Numbered from the stretch's first letter, positions 11,062 through 20,754 are shown. The stretch: DNA of 64,000 nt from Pragia fontium DSM 5563 = ATCC 49100 (GCF_900112475.1 NZ_FOLW01000011.1:44705-108704); one strand, 5' to 3'. The notes: generated from the sequence alone by a model not told the origin. Translations and numbers: made by a program.

Positions 11062-11152
11062 TGGCCTGATTCCTTATTTTCATTGTTATTTTTTAATGGT
11101 TATTGGGTAGAGCATAGTTCAGCGCCGGGAAGGTATTAGCAAAAATTTCGGG

Positions 11153-11404
11153 CTAATTAAAATCCGGATAAGGCTGTTCTTCAGCACCATCGCTGAACTG
11201 GTCTTTTAACATGATATTGATAGTTTCATGCAGTTCTGACCAGATCAATACTAACTTTCCGCTTTTTAGCTGACGTTTAATATCATCCACTTTTTGTTGT
11301 AAGGTCTTCTCCTGCTCCCCATAGTCGGTCCCTTCACGCAGAACAAATGATTCGATAATACTTTCTAAGGTTTCTGGCGGCAGTTCTTGCCACGGGATGA
11401 TCAT
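11153..11404 (-). CDS. yheU: YheU family protein (UPF0270)
   Basis: An 83-residue acidic, helical protein with the core [13 protein letters not shown] and [12 protein letters not shown] that identifies YheU. The start is ATG at 11404, which overlaps the yheT stop codon (ATGA); an upstream in-frame start at 11434 would add ten residues lying inside yheT and is rejected. Function unknown. The overlap implies translational coupling with yheT. The C-terminus is about ten residues longer than in E. coli. Confidence 0.87.
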   Translation of the reverse strand: MIIPWQELPPETLESIIESFVLREGTDYGEQEKTLQQKVDDIKRQLKSGKLVLIWSELHETINIMLKDQFSDGAEEQPYPDFN

Positions 11405-12381
11405 GCTGTTTTCTCCAGATAAGGGGTCAGCCATTCAGGGATGCGTTGTTCCAACCACATTTTTGGTTTTTTCCAGGTTCCACTGACGAATCCAACGTGT
11501 CCGCCATGTTCCGTTAGCTGGTATTCAATATTTTCCGGCAGCTGGCTGAGATCGGGGATCACCTCCGGCGCCATAAATGGGTCGTCTTTGGCGTGAATAA
11601 TCAGCAGTGGGATTTGGATGGCAGGCAACATGGGTAAGGCACTGCACTGATGGTAATAGTCATCGGCATTTTTGAAGCCATGCAGTGGGGCGGTCAAGGT
11701 GTTATCAAATTCACGAATGGAATGGATATTTTTTAGTGAAAAATTGGGTAAGGGCATGATGTCAGGATAGCGATCCAACTTACGCTGAGTACTGTGTTTT
11801 AACTCATTGAGTAGATAACGGTTATAAACTCGGGACAGTCCCTGTTCCAAACGGTAGGAGCAAGGCCCGAGCATCAATGGGGCTGAGACAATCACCGCCG
11901 CTTGCAATAGCGTATTTTCTCCGGCTTCAGCCAGATAGCATCCCAGCATATTGCCGCCAAGCGAGTAACCTACTGCCGCGGTAGGGGCGGGACCTAAAGT
12001 TTGGTGCAGCCAGTTAAGGAAAAAGCGGCTATCGCCTGTTTCTCCTGAATGGTAGGCGCGGGGGCTTCGGTTAGGTTCTCCGCTGCATCCGCGGAAATGC
12101 ATGACTACCGCCAGCCAGCCATTTTTTCGGCAAACGTCCATTAAGCCATGAGCATAAGGACTATTGACGCTACCTTCCAGACCGTGAAATAGAACTAAAC
12201 GCGGTTTATGTTTAGCGCCTTCTGGCGCTTCGCTCCAGGCCAGATCGACAAAGTCACCATCAGGTAGATCAAGCCGCTGCCAGACCGGCTGCTGTTCTAT
12301 TTTTCGGCGAATAAGACGTGGCAGAAGGGTTTGTATATGCGGATTAGCTGTTCCACGCATCGGTTGAAATTGTGCATCCAT
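11401..12381 (-). CDS. yheT: Alpha/beta-hydrolase YheT
   Basis: A 326-residue hydrolase of the YheT/EMB8 family. The nucleophile elbow is [10 protein letters not shown] (Ser near residue 142), an acid is probable in [12 protein letters not shown], and the catalytic His is in TEHGGHVGF near the C-terminus. Family members act as esterases; the natural substrate is unknown. It overlaps yheU by 4 bp. Its 5' end faces the divergent exporter gene at 12482, with a 100-bp shared promoter region. Confidence 0.87.
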   Translation of the reverse strand: MDAQFQPMRGTANPHIQTLLPRLIRRKIEQQPVWQRLDLPDGDFVDLAWSEAPEGAKHKPRLVLFHGLEGSVNSPYAHGLMDVCRKNGWLAVVMHFRGCSGEPNRSPRAYHSGETGDSRFFLNWLHQTLGPAPTAAVGYSLGGNMLGCYLAEAGENTLLQAAVIVSAPLMLGPCSYRLEQGLSRVYNRYLLNELKHSTQRKLDRYPDIMPLPNFSLKNIHSIREFDNTLTAPLHGFKNADDYYHQCSALPMLPAIQIPLLIIHAKDDPFMAPEVIPDLSQLPENIEYQLTEHGGHVGFVSGTWKKPKMWLEQRIPEWLTPYLEKTA

Positions 12382-12481
12382 AACTGATTAAATTCACTCA
12401 AAGGGACTTGTGCGATCAATATCACACTGATAGCTTGAATGGAATGACTAAACATCTCGCGAAGGCGAAGGGTTACGCAAA

Positions 12482-13084
12482 ATGGAGTTAGGCTGGTTTT
12501 TTTCAATGTTGATGTTTTTATGGATAGCGGCGGTAACGCCGGGTCCAAATAATATGTTACTCACTTCATCTACCGCCAACTTTGGTTTTGTTCGTTCTCT
12601 GCCACTGATGTTCGGCATTATGATGGGAATGCAGCTCCTGCTACTGTTGGTTGCCGCCGGAGTTGGAACACTGATAACTGCTTATCCTCCTTTGCATCTG
12701 ATATTGAAGATTTTGGGTAGTCTGTACCTGATTTGGCTGGCGTGGAAAATAGCCACTTCCCGTTACGAAAAGCTGGAAACGGATAAAGGTTCGGTTAAGC
12801 CGATTCGTTTATATCAGGGATTGTTATTGCAGGCGTTAAACCCTAAAGCTTGGTTGATGGGGTTGGGTTCTATTGCCAGCTACAGTCTGGCCGGGAGTAT
12901 GTACAGCGCTTCGGTGATCGCGATCAGCGTCGCAATGTTTATGGTGAATTTAGTGGCAGGCTTGGTTTGGATGGGCTTTGGTTCAGCGATTAGCCGTTTA
13001 TTGAGAAGTCGCCAATCGTGGGCGATCTTTAACGTATCGATGGGGATTCTGACCGCGGGGTGTGTGGTTTTTATCTGGCAATAG
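12482..13084 (+). CDS. RhtB/LysE-family amino-acid exporter
   Basis: A 200-residue inner-membrane protein with five or six hydrophobic segments and the family hallmark TPGPNNMLL at about residues 19-27. This family exports amino acids and derivatives (threonine, homoserine, cysteine/O-acetylserine, leucine). The overall pattern, with LQALNPKAWLMG in the middle, resembles EamB/YfiK-type members, but the substrate cannot be read from sequence. The ATG has a GAAGGG sequence upstream. It is inserted between yheT and yheS, which are adjacent in E. coli, so it is a lineage-specific gain or a retained gene. Confidence 0.8.
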   Translation: MELGWFFSMLMFLWIAAVTPGPNNMLLTSSTANFGFVRSLPLMFGIMMGMQLLLLLVAAGVGTLITAYPPLHLILKILGSLYLIWLAWKIATSRYEKLETDKGSVKPIRLYQGLLLQALNPKAWLMGLGSIASYSLAGSMYSASVIAISVAMFMVNLVAGLVWMGFGSAISRLLRSRQSWAIFNVSMGILTAGCVVFIWQ

Positions 13085-13100
13085 GTTGTAAATTAAAAGA

Positions 13101-13121
13101 GGGAACCGAGTAAAGGTTCCC
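13101..13121 (-). terminator. Terminator for yheS
   Basis: A 7-bp stem GGGAACC/GGTTCCC with a 7-nt loop. On the minus strand it is followed by TCTTTTAATT. It lies between the convergent exporter gene and yheS. Confidence 0.6.
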
Positions 13122-13136
13122 CCCTGAGTATCAGCT

Positions 13137-15059
13137 TTAGCCGTTATCCTGATTAAAGCTGTTGGTCATCTCTTCCAACTGTTCATGTAATTCCAGCCAG
13201 TGCATTTCACACTCTTCCTGAGCTGACTTAACTGCGACCTGCTGCTGCAGTAATTTGGTTAACTCCGCTTTCTTTTCTGCTTCATAAATCGCACTGTCGG
13301 ATAGCGACTGTTCAATATCGCTAAGCTGTTTAGACAGTTTCTCTAGTTCGTTATCCAGCTTGTCGATTTTTTTGCGGATTGGCTGAGTTTGTGCTCTGAA
13401 ATCTGCTTCACGGCGTTTTTGGTCTTTTCGGGCCTGGGCGCTGTTGGCGGTAGACTCTTTGCTGCTCTCTTCCGGTTGAAGTTCCTGTTTTTGTAGATCG
13501 ACCAGCCACTGTTGATAATCTTCAATGTCGCCGTCAAAAGGCTCAACTTTTTGGTCATGAACCAGATACAGCTCATCGGTGGTGGAACGCAGTAAGTGAC
13601 GATCGTGGGATACCACAACCAAGGCACCATCAAAGTCGATCAGGGCTTCGGTTAGCGCCTGACGCATATCAAGGTCGAGGTGGTTAGTCGGTTCATCAAG
13701 CAGCAACAGGTTTGGTCTTTGCCAGACGATTAGCGCCAGTACCAAACGGGCTTTTTCACCGCCGGAAAAACGTTCAGTATTTTCACTTACTTTATCGCCG
13801 CGAAATCCGAACCCACCCAGATAATCACGTAATGGCTGCTCAAATTCTTGCGGAGCCAGGCGACTAAGGTGCTGTAACGGGGACTCGTCCGAGCGCAGCG
13901 TCTCTAACTGATGCTGGGCGAAATAGCCCAGCTTGATACCTTTCGCCAAGCCAATTTCACCCTGTTGGGGAGTCAACGTTCCAGCCAGCAGTTTGATCAG
14001 GGTTGATTTACCGGCACCGTTGCGACCCAATAGCCCAATACGTGAACCCGGTACCAGATTCAGTTTGATTGATTGCAGAATAGTTTTATCACCGTAGCCA
14101 GCGCTGACCTTTTCCATTCTTAGCAGTGGATTTGGCAGGCTTTCTGGTTCCCGGAAGCTAAAATGGAACGGATTATCAACGTGGGCTGGGGCAATCAGCT
14201 CCATGCGCTCCAGCATCTTAATTCTGCTCTGGGCCTGTTTGGCTTTAGTGGCTTTGGCTTTGAAGCGGTCAATATAGCTTTGTAGATGTGCCACTTTTTC
14301 TTGCTGACTTTGGTATAAAGCCTGCTGCTGCGATAGCTTAGCGACTCGCTGGCGCTCAAAAGAGGAGTAGTTACCTGTGTATTCGAATAACTGCTGTTGC
14401 TCAATATGCAGAATTTTATCGACGATCGGATCGAGGAAATCGCGGTCGTGCGAAATCAGAATTAAGGTGCCGTCGTAGTTTTTCAGCCATTTTTCCAACC
14501 AGATTACTGCGTCCAAATCCAAGTGGTTGGTCGGTTCATCCAGCAGGAGTAAATCGGAACGGCACAATAGGGCCTGTGCCAGATTCAGACGCATCCGCCA
14601 TCCACCTGAGAAAGCGCTAACGGATTGTTGTAACTGTTCCTGAGAGAAGCCTAATCCGTGCAGTAAACTTGAAGCGCGAGGATAAATGGTCCAAGCCTGA
14701 ATAGCATCCAGTTTGCCATGTAGCAAAGCGATAGCATGTCCATCATCTTTTTCGTTAGCTACAGCCAGTTCGCGTTCTAACTGGCGATACTCTCTGTCGC
14801 CATCAATAACGTACTCAATCGCTGGTATATCCAGAGCGGGAGTTTCCTGATTGACCCATGATAGCGCCCAGGCGGAAGGGAACGTGAAGCTACCTCCGTC
14901 AGCGGTTAGTTCGCCTTTTAATAACGAGAGCAGGGTGGATTTACCGCAGCCATTTTTGCCCACTAAGCCAACTTTCTGGCCGGGGTTAATAGTTGCTGTG
15001 GCGTTATCGAGTAATACATTCACGCCGCGTCGGATTTGTAACGAAGAAAATACAATCAT
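13137..15059 (-). CDS. yheS: ABC-F ribosome-associated ATPase YheS
   Basis: A 640-residue soluble protein with two ABC cassettes and no membrane segments. Walker A motifs are GLVGKNGCGKST (near residue 33) and GLLGRNGAGKST (near 346). The signatures are SGGWRMRL and SGGEKARL, and each cassette has LLLLDEPTNHLD. The linker between cassettes is long and charged, as in ABC-F translation factors. The C-terminal region (about 530-635) is a predicted coiled coil. ABC-F proteins bind the ribosomal E site and relieve stalls. It is divergent from kefG, as in E. coli. Confidence 0.93.
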   Translation of the reverse strand: MIVFSSLQIRRGVNVLLDNATATINPGQKVGLVGKNGCGKSTLLSLLKGELTADGGSFTFPSAWALSWVNQETPALDIPAIEYVIDGDREYRQLERELAVANEKDDGHAIALLHGKLDAIQAWTIYPRASSLLHGLGFSQEQLQQSVSAFSGGWRMRLNLAQALLCRSDLLLLDEPTNHLDLDAVIWLEKWLKNYDGTLILISHDRDFLDPIVDKILHIEQQQLFEYTGNYSSFERQRVAKLSQQQALYQSQQEKVAHLQSYIDRFKAKATKAKQAQSRIKMLERMELIAPAHVDNPFHFSFREPESLPNPLLRMEKVSAGYGDKTILQSIKLNLVPGSRIGLLGRNGAGKSTLIKLLAGTLTPQQGEIGLAKGIKLGYFAQHQLETLRSDESPLQHLSRLAPQEFEQPLRDYLGGFGFRGDKVSENTERFSGGEKARLVLALIVWQRPNLLLLDEPTNHLDLDMRQALTEALIDFDGALVVVSHDRHLLRSTTDELYLVHDQKVEPFDGDIEDYQQWLVDLQKQELQPEESSKESTANSAQARKDQKRREADFRAQTQPIRKKIDKLDNELEKLSKQLSDIEQSLSDSAIYEAEKKAELTKLLQQQVAVKSAQEECEMHWLELHEQLEEMTNSFNQDNG

Positions 15060-15408
15060 AGGGTCACGTATCTGGTTATCTGTAACAAGGCTATCAATTG
15101 GCTAAAAAACCTAAAGCCAATGATGAAACCATTGATAGAAAATAGCGGGAGGAGGAGTACACTCTCAATCGCGCTATTTTTAGTATTATTATTAAAAAGC
15201 AATGTGTTCAGGGTGGTTGATAATGGGAGATTAGGTTACTTATCACCATCTCTTTTTTCATCATCTTATTTATCAACATCTGGATACATTAGCTAGACTT
15301 ATAGCGTGTGATGTTCGTACAAAACAGTCATCTGTTCACGTCAATAATTAAATAAGTTATGCATGGTAGCGGAAAATGTCAGCGATGACGATGTTTAGGG
15401 GAAACGAA
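15060..15408. promoter_or_regulatory. Divergent yheS/kefG control region
   Basis: A 349-bp region without a gene. It contains an interrupted inverted repeat, AAAATAGCG (15139-15147) with CGCTATTTT (15172-15180), enclosing 24 nt. A purine-rich GGGAGGAGGAG lies in that loop. I cannot place promoters with confidence. Confidence 0.35.
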
Positions 15409-15960
15409 ATGTCACACTTACCGAAAGTGCTTGTCTTGTTTGCCCACCCGGAGCCTAAACGCTCGGTGGCCAACAAAGCGTTATTAAGAGTGATCCGAAA
15501 TTTAGATAATGTGACGGTTCGCGATTTATACGCCTATTATCCTGATTTCTTTATTCATACCCACCGGGAACATCAACTGTTAAGGGAGCATGACACTATC
15601 GTGTTTCAGTTTCCTATACACACCTATGGTTGCCCGGCTTTAATGAAAGAATGGATTGATAGGGTATTGAACCTTCAGTTTGCCGGAAGTATTGGCGGGA
15701 ATGAATTATCAGGTAAGCGTTTCCGGCTGGTGGTGACTGCTGGGGGGACGGAGAACAGCTATCAACCAGGGGGTTCGGTGGGCTATTCATTTCAGGATAT
15801 TTTATTACCGTTTCGCATTATGGCTAAATCTTGTGGAATGGTATGGGTTGATCCGATGATTATTTATCGCGCCCGTCGTCTTGAAGACGATCAGTTACAG
15901 CAGTATGCCCTGAAGTATGCTGAATGGTTGAGCGTGTCTGCGGAAGAGGGCAACCAATAA
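15409..15960 (+). CDS. kefG: KefB ancillary oxidoreductase KefG
   Basis: A 183-residue flavodoxin-fold NAD(P)H:quinone oxidoreductase-like protein, required for full activity of the KefB K+ efflux channel. It begins [14 protein letters not shown] and has the family segment [22 protein letters not shown] use the ATG at 15409, preceded by AGGGGAA; an upstream ATG at 15376 would add 11 poorly conserved residues. The stop codon overlaps the kefB start (TAATG), so the two are translationally coupled and form one complex at the membrane. Confidence 0.92.
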   Translation: MSHLPKVLVLFAHPEPKRSVANKALLRVIRNLDNVTVRDLYAYYPDFFIHTHREHQLLREHDTIVFQFPIHTYGCPALMKEWIDRVLNLQFAGSIGGNELSGKRFRLVVTAGGTENSYQPGGSVGYSFQDILLPFRIMAKSCGMVWVDPMIIYRARRLEDDQLQQYALKYAEWLSVSAEEGNQ

Positions 15961-17798
15961 TGGAAACTTCACCACAGTTGGCCGCGGTTTTAATTTTTCT
16001 GTCTGTTGCCGTTTTAGCGGTTCCTCTTGCCCGACGCGTTGGTATTGGTGCGGTACTCGGCTATTTGATAGCTGGAATTGCTATCGGTCCGTGGGGATTT
16101 CGCCTGATTAACGATGTGGATGAGATTCTACACTTTTCCGAAATGGGTGTGGTTCTACTGTTGTTCGTTATCGGATTAGAGTTGAATCCAGCCAAACTCT
16201 GGAAGATGAGAAAGCCTATTTTTGGTTTAGGTACGGCTCAGGTGTTGTTCACGACGGCGATTATCTGTGGATTGTTATATTGGGCTGGTTTCGGCTTATC
16301 GGCGGCGATCATCGGTGCTCTGGGGTTGTCGATGTCTTCTACGGCCATGGCTTTACAGTTGATGAAAGAGAAAGGCATGCGCGGTGATGGAGGGCAATCC
16401 GGTTTTGCCGTCTTGCTGTTTCAAGATATGGCGGTTGTTCCGGCTTTAGCGTTAGTGCCGATCTTGGCGGGGAAAAGTACCGGTGATGCGGATTGGTTTA
16501 CCGTACTCAGTAAAGTCGTCGGATTAGCAATATTAGTGCTCGCTTGTCGTTACCTATTAAGACCTATTTTCCGTTACGTGGCGTCATCCGGTGTACGGGA
16601 AGTATTTACTGCCACTGCGCTGTTAGTGGTGTTGGGTGCCGCAGCGCTGATGCAAGAAATTGGTTTCTCAATGGCGTTGGGAACGTTTCTGGCAGGGGTA
16701 CTGTTAGCTGAAAGTGAGTATCAGCACGAATTGGAAGTGGCTATCGAGCCTTTTAAAGGGTTATTGTTGGGGCTATTTTTTATTTCGGTGGGTATGGTGT
16801 TGAATCTGGGGGTTTTCTACTCCCATTTTCTACAGGTCTTAATCTGGGTTTGTGTATTGTTGTTGGTTAAAGGCTCGGTACTGTATGGACTCGCGCGCTT
16901 TTTCCGCATTAATCGCTCAGAGCGTTTGCAGTTTTCTGCGGTGTTGAGTCAGGGAGGAGAGTTTGCCTTTGTGCTGTTTGCCGCGGCTCGGGCGCAGAAT
17001 ATTTTTGATACTGAGCAGATTTCACTGTTGCTGGTCGTTGTGACGATTTCGATGATGACTACGCCGTTTATGATGCAGATTGTTGACCGAATTTTGGCTC
17101 GACGCTATAACTCTGGTGAAGAGAATGACCAGAAATCTGATGTAGAAGACGATGAACCACAGGTTATTGTGGTGGGATTTGGGCGTTTTGGTCAGGTCGT
17201 TGGACGTTTGTTGATGGCCAATGAAATTCGTTTAACGGTGTTGGAACGCGATGTCAGTCAGGTCGGTATTTTGCGCAGCCACGGTTATAAGGTTTACTAT
17301 GGCGATGCAACTGAGCTTGAGCTATTACGGGCTGCTGGTGCGGCGAAAGCCAAAGCGATTGTAATTGCCAGTGATCTACCAGAAGAAACCATGACCATCG
17401 TTCATCTCTGTCAGCAATACTTTCCCAATCTATCTATTTTGGCGCGTGCCAGAGGTCGAGTTGAAGCTCATGAATTATTAAGTGCCGGCGTCGAGCTTTT
17501 CTCCAGAGAGACATTTTCCAGTGCAACGGATCTTGCTCGTAAGGCCTTAATTGATTTGGGGATGCACCCTCATCAAGCCTATCGAGCGCAACAGTATTTT
17601 AAACGGCTGGATGAAAGTATGTTGCGTGAATTAGTGCCGGTTAGACAGGGAAATATGCAGCAGATATCACGTGTAGCAGAAGCGAGACGTGAACTGGAAA
17701 ACCTCTTCCAGCGAGAGATGCAGTATGACAGTAAATTATCTGACGATTGGGATTTGGACGAAGAGGTTCAAGAAACCAAGCATGATACCTTGGATTGA
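15960..17798 (+). CDS. kefB: Glutathione-gated K+/H+ antiporter KefB
   Basis: A 612-residue CPA2-family efflux protein. The first 380 or so residues contain about 12 membrane segments, including the [11 protein letters not shown] and [15 protein letters not shown] segments. A cytosolic RCK/KTN domain follows, with the nucleotide motif [15 protein letters not shown] near residue 405. A charged C-terminal tail completes it. It mediates K+ efflux and cytoplasmic acidification during electrophile stress, held closed by glutathione. ATG at 15960 overlaps the kefG stop; the longer reading from 15924 lies inside kefG and is rejected. yheV, which follows kefB in E. coli, is not present. Confidence 0.94.
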   Translation: METSPQLAAVLIFLSVAVLAVPLARRVGIGAVLGYLIAGIAIGPWGFRLINDVDEILHFSEMGVVLLLFVIGLELNPAKLWKMRKPIFGLGTAQVLFTTAIICGLLYWAGFGLSAAIIGALGLSMSSTAMALQLMKEKGMRGDGGQSGFAVLLFQDMAVVPALALVPILAGKSTGDADWFTVLSKVVGLAILVLACRYLLRPIFRYVASSGVREVFTATALLVVLGAAALMQEIGFSMALGTFLAGVLLAESEYQHELEVAIEPFKGLLLGLFFISVGMVLNLGVFYSHFLQVLIWVCVLLLVKGSVLYGLARFFRINRSERLQFSAVLSQGGEFAFVLFAAARAQNIFDTEQISLLLVVVTISMMTTPFMMQIVDRILARRYNSGEENDQKSDVEDDEPQVIVVGFGRFGQVVGRLLMANEIRLTVLERDVSQVGILRSHGYKVYYGDATELELLRAAGAAKAKAIVIASDLPEETMTIVHLCQQYFPNLSILARARGRVEAHELLSAGVELFSRETFSSATDLARKALIDLGMHPHQAYRAQQYFKRLDESMLRELVPVRQGNMQQISRVAEARRELENLFQREMQYDSKLSDDWDLDEEVQETKHDTLD

Positions 17799-17958
17799 TG
17801 ATGAGATAACCTGATGGCGCTTTTATTTTTGCAAATGAATATTCGACATTGGTCGTACTTAGTAATATAAAGTTGCCTAAATTTTTATCTCAGTGAGTAC
17901 AGCGCCGTTGATTTCAGCTACAATCAGCGGAAATTAGGTATCAACGGTAGGAGAAATC

Positions 17959-18588
17959 ATGAAAGTAGCAAAAGACCTAGTGGTCAGCCTGGCATATCAG
18001 GTTCGTACAGAAGACGGTGTATTAGTTGATGAGTCTCCGGTGAGCGCACCGCTGGACTATCTGCACGGACATGGTTCTCTGATCGCGGGTTTAGAAAAAG
18101 CATTGGAAAACCATGCGGTAGGCGATCGTTTTGACGTGTTTGTAACGGCAAATGAAGCGTATGGCGATTATGATGAAGTGTTGGTTCAGCGCGTACCTAA
18201 AGATGTTTTCATGGGCGTTGATGAGCTTCAGGTTGGTATGCGCTTTTTAGCCGATACCGATCAAGGGCCTGTTCCGGTTGAAATTACCGAAGTAGAAGAC
18301 GACCACGTGGTGGTTGATGGTAACCATATGCTGGCTGGTCAGAATCTGAACTTCAATGTAGAAGTGGTAGCGATTCGCGAAGCGACTGAAGAAGAATTAG
18401 CTCATGGTCATGTACATGGTGAGCACGATCACCATGGTGAAGGCGGCTGCTGTGGCGGCAATGGTCACGGCGAAGGCGGTGGTTGTTGCGGTGGTGGTGG
18501 TCACGACCATGACCACGATCATGAACACGGTGAAGGTGGCTGTGGCGGTCATGGCAAAGGCAACGATGGTTGTGGTTGCAGCCATTAA
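17959..18588 (+). CDS. slyD: FKBP-type prolyl isomerase/metallochaperone SlyD
   Basis: A 209-residue cytosolic folding factor. Residues 1-150 form the FKBP domain with the SlyD insert-in-flap chaperone segment (around VPKDVFMGVDELQVGMRF). The last 60 or so residues are almost entirely His, Gly, Cys, Asp and Glu, with CCGG repeats and HDHDHDHEH. This tail binds nickel and zinc and supports hydrogenase maturation. It is slightly longer than the E. coli protein (196 aa). It has its own promoter region downstream of kefB and ends at a strong hairpin shared with slyX. Confidence 0.95.
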   Translation: MKVAKDLVVSLAYQVRTEDGVLVDESPVSAPLDYLHGHGSLIAGLEKALENHAVGDRFDVFVTANEAYGDYDEVLVQRVPKDVFMGVDELQVGMRFLADTDQGPVPVEITEVEDDHVVVDGNHMLAGQNLNFNVEVVAIREATEEELAHGHVHGEHDHHGEGGCCGGNGHGEGGGCCGGGGHDHDHDHEHGEGGCGGHGKGNDGCGCSH

Positions 18589-18607
18589 TACGGCATTCAT
18601 AGCAATT

Positions 18608-18635
18608 AAAATGGCAGCTTAAGGGCTGCCATTTT
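18608..18635. terminator. Bidirectional terminator between slyD and slyX
   Basis: An 11-bp perfect stem AAAATGGCAGC/GCTGCCATTTT with a 6-nt loop, flanked by A and T runs, lying between convergent genes. Confidence 0.88.
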
Positions 18636-18659
18636 CTTTGGTATATTTTAAGCCCAGCA

Positions 18660-18887
18660 TTAGTAGTGTGGTGGTGGGACTTCTTCTGATAGTGGTGCAA
18701 TCATCGAAGGTTGTGACTCTTTTAGTTTATCGCTTAATAGTCTCAACTGTTCTTGAAGTTTTGCTATTTCACGCTGGTGTTGAATGATTGCCTGATTGAG
18801 ATCGTCAATAGTCACCTCCTGAAAGGCTTGACGACTTTCAAGTAGTTCTAGTCGCTGTAGTAGTCTTTCAATATCGAGCTGTTGCAT
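18660..18887 (-). CDS. slyX: SlyX family protein
   Basis: A 75-residue, almost wholly alpha-helical protein with heptad leucines ([12 protein letters not shown] and [22 protein letters not shown]), a predicted coiled coil. It ends PPPHY, the SlyX hallmark. Function unknown. It is convergent with slyD and divergent from the FKBP paralogue that follows, as slyX is from fkpA in E. coli. The start is preceded by CCGGAGAT. Confidence 0.92.
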   Translation of the reverse strand: MQQLDIERLLQRLELLESRQAFQEVTIDDLNQAIIQHQREIAKLQEQLRLLSDKLKESQPSMIAPLSEEVPPPHY

Positions 18888-19061
18888 GTTATCTCCGGTG
18901 AATAGTGATTAGTCTGATTTGATGAATATGATATTAAATCAGCGAAAAAATTTGTAATATGTGTGTTGAATCGAATGCTTGCCATCGAGTTTTGTTATTG
19001 TAATAAAGGGAAGTAAGCGTTTAATTGGATTATTCTACAATGAAACACAAGGAATATATTG

Positions 19062-20534
19062 ATGTCTTTTTTAAATAAGCATTCATACGTGATTGGTGCT
19101 TTGCTTTTTGCATTGCCCGTTTTTAGCATTTCTGCTAATCAGTTAACGAATAATAACAAAAATGAGAAGAATGAGAACGTAGTACAGGCTGAATCTACCC
19201 CGGTTAAGGAGCAATCAACTGCATCAGTAGAAGCCGTTGGTTCAGTTCAAAAGGATGCGGTTGTATCCACATCAACTCCGGAACAAGCTATTGTCGCAGA
19301 GCATGTTCCAGCTGCTGTTTCGGTGGGACTTGTTGCTCAGGTTGAGAAAGACGCCACAGAATCAGCACCTGCTCAGAAATCATCTTCTGAGGCAGCGTCA
19401 GTAGAAAAAGTTTCTGCAGAACAAGTTGTTGCACCAACCACACCGGTGAAAACCGCCGTTCAGGTTAAGAAAGATGCTTCAGAGTCTAGCCAAGCTAAGG
19501 ACCCATCTTCCACAGCTGCACTGGCAGACGCTGCCGTTCAGGCCGAGGAAGAGGCTACAGAATCTACTCCTGCTCAGAAACAATCTCCGGCAACAGTGGC
19601 AGTAGTAGAAGCTACTGAACAAGCATTAACAGTACCGGTAGAAGCGGAGAAAGATGTTGCTGTATCTACTACAGCTGATCCTGCAATAGTGGCAGTCGAT
19701 ACGGCTGAGCAAGCTCAGAAGGACAATGCAGTCTCTATATCAGGTTTAGTTGTTACAACACCGCAAGAACAAGCGCCATTAGCCGAAAAAAATCAGGTTA
19801 AACCTAGCGTTAAAGATGATAACAAAGAAAAAAGTTCGGCACCGACAGAAGACAAAATGTTAGAGACGTCTTCGTTATCTGCTGTGAAATTTCATTTAAA
19901 CAGTGAAGAACAACGCCGTGCCTATGCGAGTGGTGTGGCCTTAGCACGTTATTTACAAGAAAATATGGCCCAGCAGCAGAAACTGCATATCACGTTGGAT
20001 CCTAAAATTGTTTTAGCCGGTATCGTTGATACTTTTGGTAATGATATCAAAATGGATGAAGCCACGATTAAACAAACCATGGATGTGTTTGACGATCAGG
20101 TTAATACCTTGAATAAAGCCAAGGTTGAACAGGATGCCCGCCATGAGAGTGAAATGGGTAAGGCATTTCAGGCTGAATTTGCTCAGCAGGATGGAGTGAA
20201 AAAAAATAAAACCGGCCTGCTTTATCTGATCGAGAAAAAAGGATCTGGCGCAGCAATTACCGATAAAAATACGGTTGAACTTGAATTGCAGGGTATGTTG
20301 GTCAATGGAACTGTATTTGAGAAAACAACAACCCCAATTATTTTGAAAGTAGCGGATGTGATTCCTGCTTTACGTAGCGGAATTAAACTGGCTGGTAACG
20401 GTGGTAAAATTAAACTCGTGGTACCGCCAGAACAGGCTTATGGGGAAAAAGGTGCGCTACCAAGTATTCCACCTAATGCAACATTAGTATTTGAAATTAC
20501 GGTGTTACGTGTAAATCCAAGTAAAGCTAAATAA
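19062..20534 (+). CDS. Enlarged periplasmic FkpA paralogue with disordered repeat linker
   Basis: A 490-residue exported protein with three parts. A signal peptide (about 1-25) probably ends at VFSISA-N. Residues 26 to about 270 are a low-complexity Ala/Val/Glu/Thr/Ser/Lys stretch, probably disordered. From about 273 the protein is colinear with FkpA (helical dimerisation domain, then an FKBP domain at about 380-488). Compared with the fkpA product just downstream, three PPIase active-site positions differ: Tyr to Leu (VELELQG), Asp to Glu (VFEKT) and the floor Trp to Leu (VIPALRSG). Isomerase activity is therefore doubtful and a chaperone or envelope-spanning role is possible. An ATG at 19062 with AAGGA is preferred over the TTG one codon earlier. 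Expansion, divergence and position point to tandem duplication of fkpA. Confidence 0.8.
   Translation: MSFLNKHSYVIGALLFALPVFSISANQLTNNNKNEKNENVVQAESTPVKEQSTASVEAVGSVQKDAVVSTSTPEQAIVAEHVPAAVSVGLVAQVEKDATESAPAQKSSSEAASVEKVSAEQVVAPTTPVKTAVQVKKDASESSQAKDPSSTAALADAAVQAEEEATESTPAQKQSPATVAVVEATEQALTVPVEAEKDVAVSTTADPAIVAVDTAEQAQKDNAVSISGLVVTTPQEQAPLAEKNQVKPSVKDDNKEKSSAPTEDKMLETSSLSAVKFHLNSEEQRRAYASGVALARYLQENMAQQQKLHITLDPKIVLAGIVDTFGNDIKMDEATIKQTMDVFDDQVNTLNKAKVEQDARHESEMGKAFQAEFAQQDGVKKNKTGLLYLIEKKGSGAAITDKNTVELELQGMLVNGTVFEKTTTPIILKVADVIPALRSGIKLAGNGGKIKLVVPPEQAYGEKGALPSIPPNATLVFEITVLRVNPSKAK
19245..19742 (+). repeat. Degenerate coding repeats in the FkpA-paralogue linker
   Basis: At protein level about six imperfect units of 25-40 residues each open with (A/V)QxxKDAxxS or a close variant. 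They start near residues 62, 92, 132, 158, 193 and 218 of the encoded protein. Examples are AQVEKDATESAPAQK, AVQVKKDASESSQAK and AVQAEEEATESTPAQK. The units have drifted, so they are probably old internal duplications. Confidence 0.6.
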
Positions 20535-20551
20535 TGACAGTGATGTTATTG

Positions 20552-20593
20552 ATGGTTCGTTGAAAGATTATATTTATTCTCTTAGCGAACCAT
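20552..20593 (+). terminator. Possible terminator after the FkpA paralogue
   Basis: ATGGTTCG pairs with CGAACCAT, extended to 10 bp with a G-T pair, around a 22-nt AT-rich loop. Only a short T run follows, so termination may be weak. It is the only hairpin I noticed between the two FKBP genes. Confidence 0.4.
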
Positions 20594-20754
20594 TACGTTT
20601 TATGCTGTCGAAGATTAGGTCATGAAGTTCATAAACACTTATCATTGAGTAATAAGATTTTTTGATACTCTTTGATTATATTTATCGATAACCTGTATGG
20701 TATAAATTCCGGGTTTATTTGTTGCGTAATATTTTCCTATCACTGGAGAAGTAG

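Noticed and set aside
15139..15180. Inverted repeat AAAATAGCG/CGCTATTTT as a terminator
   Set aside because: It has a 24-nt loop and no proper T run, and lies between two divergent genes where no transcript should end.
18353..18700. Antisense reading frames, rich in His and Thr, opposite the slyD tail
   Set aside because: They arise from the repetitive His/Gly codons of slyD read on the other strand or in another frame. They have no ribosome-binding site and end in the slyD-slyX terminator.
19245..19742. Possible CRISPR or tandem DNA repeat
   Set aside because: Units differ in length (25-40 codons) and match only at the protein level; there are no identical spaced repeats.
20600..20754. SigmaE promoter for fkpA
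   Set aside because: E. coli fkpA is sigmaE-controlled, but I found no GGAACTT-type -35 on the plus strand; GAACTT appears only on the minus strand.
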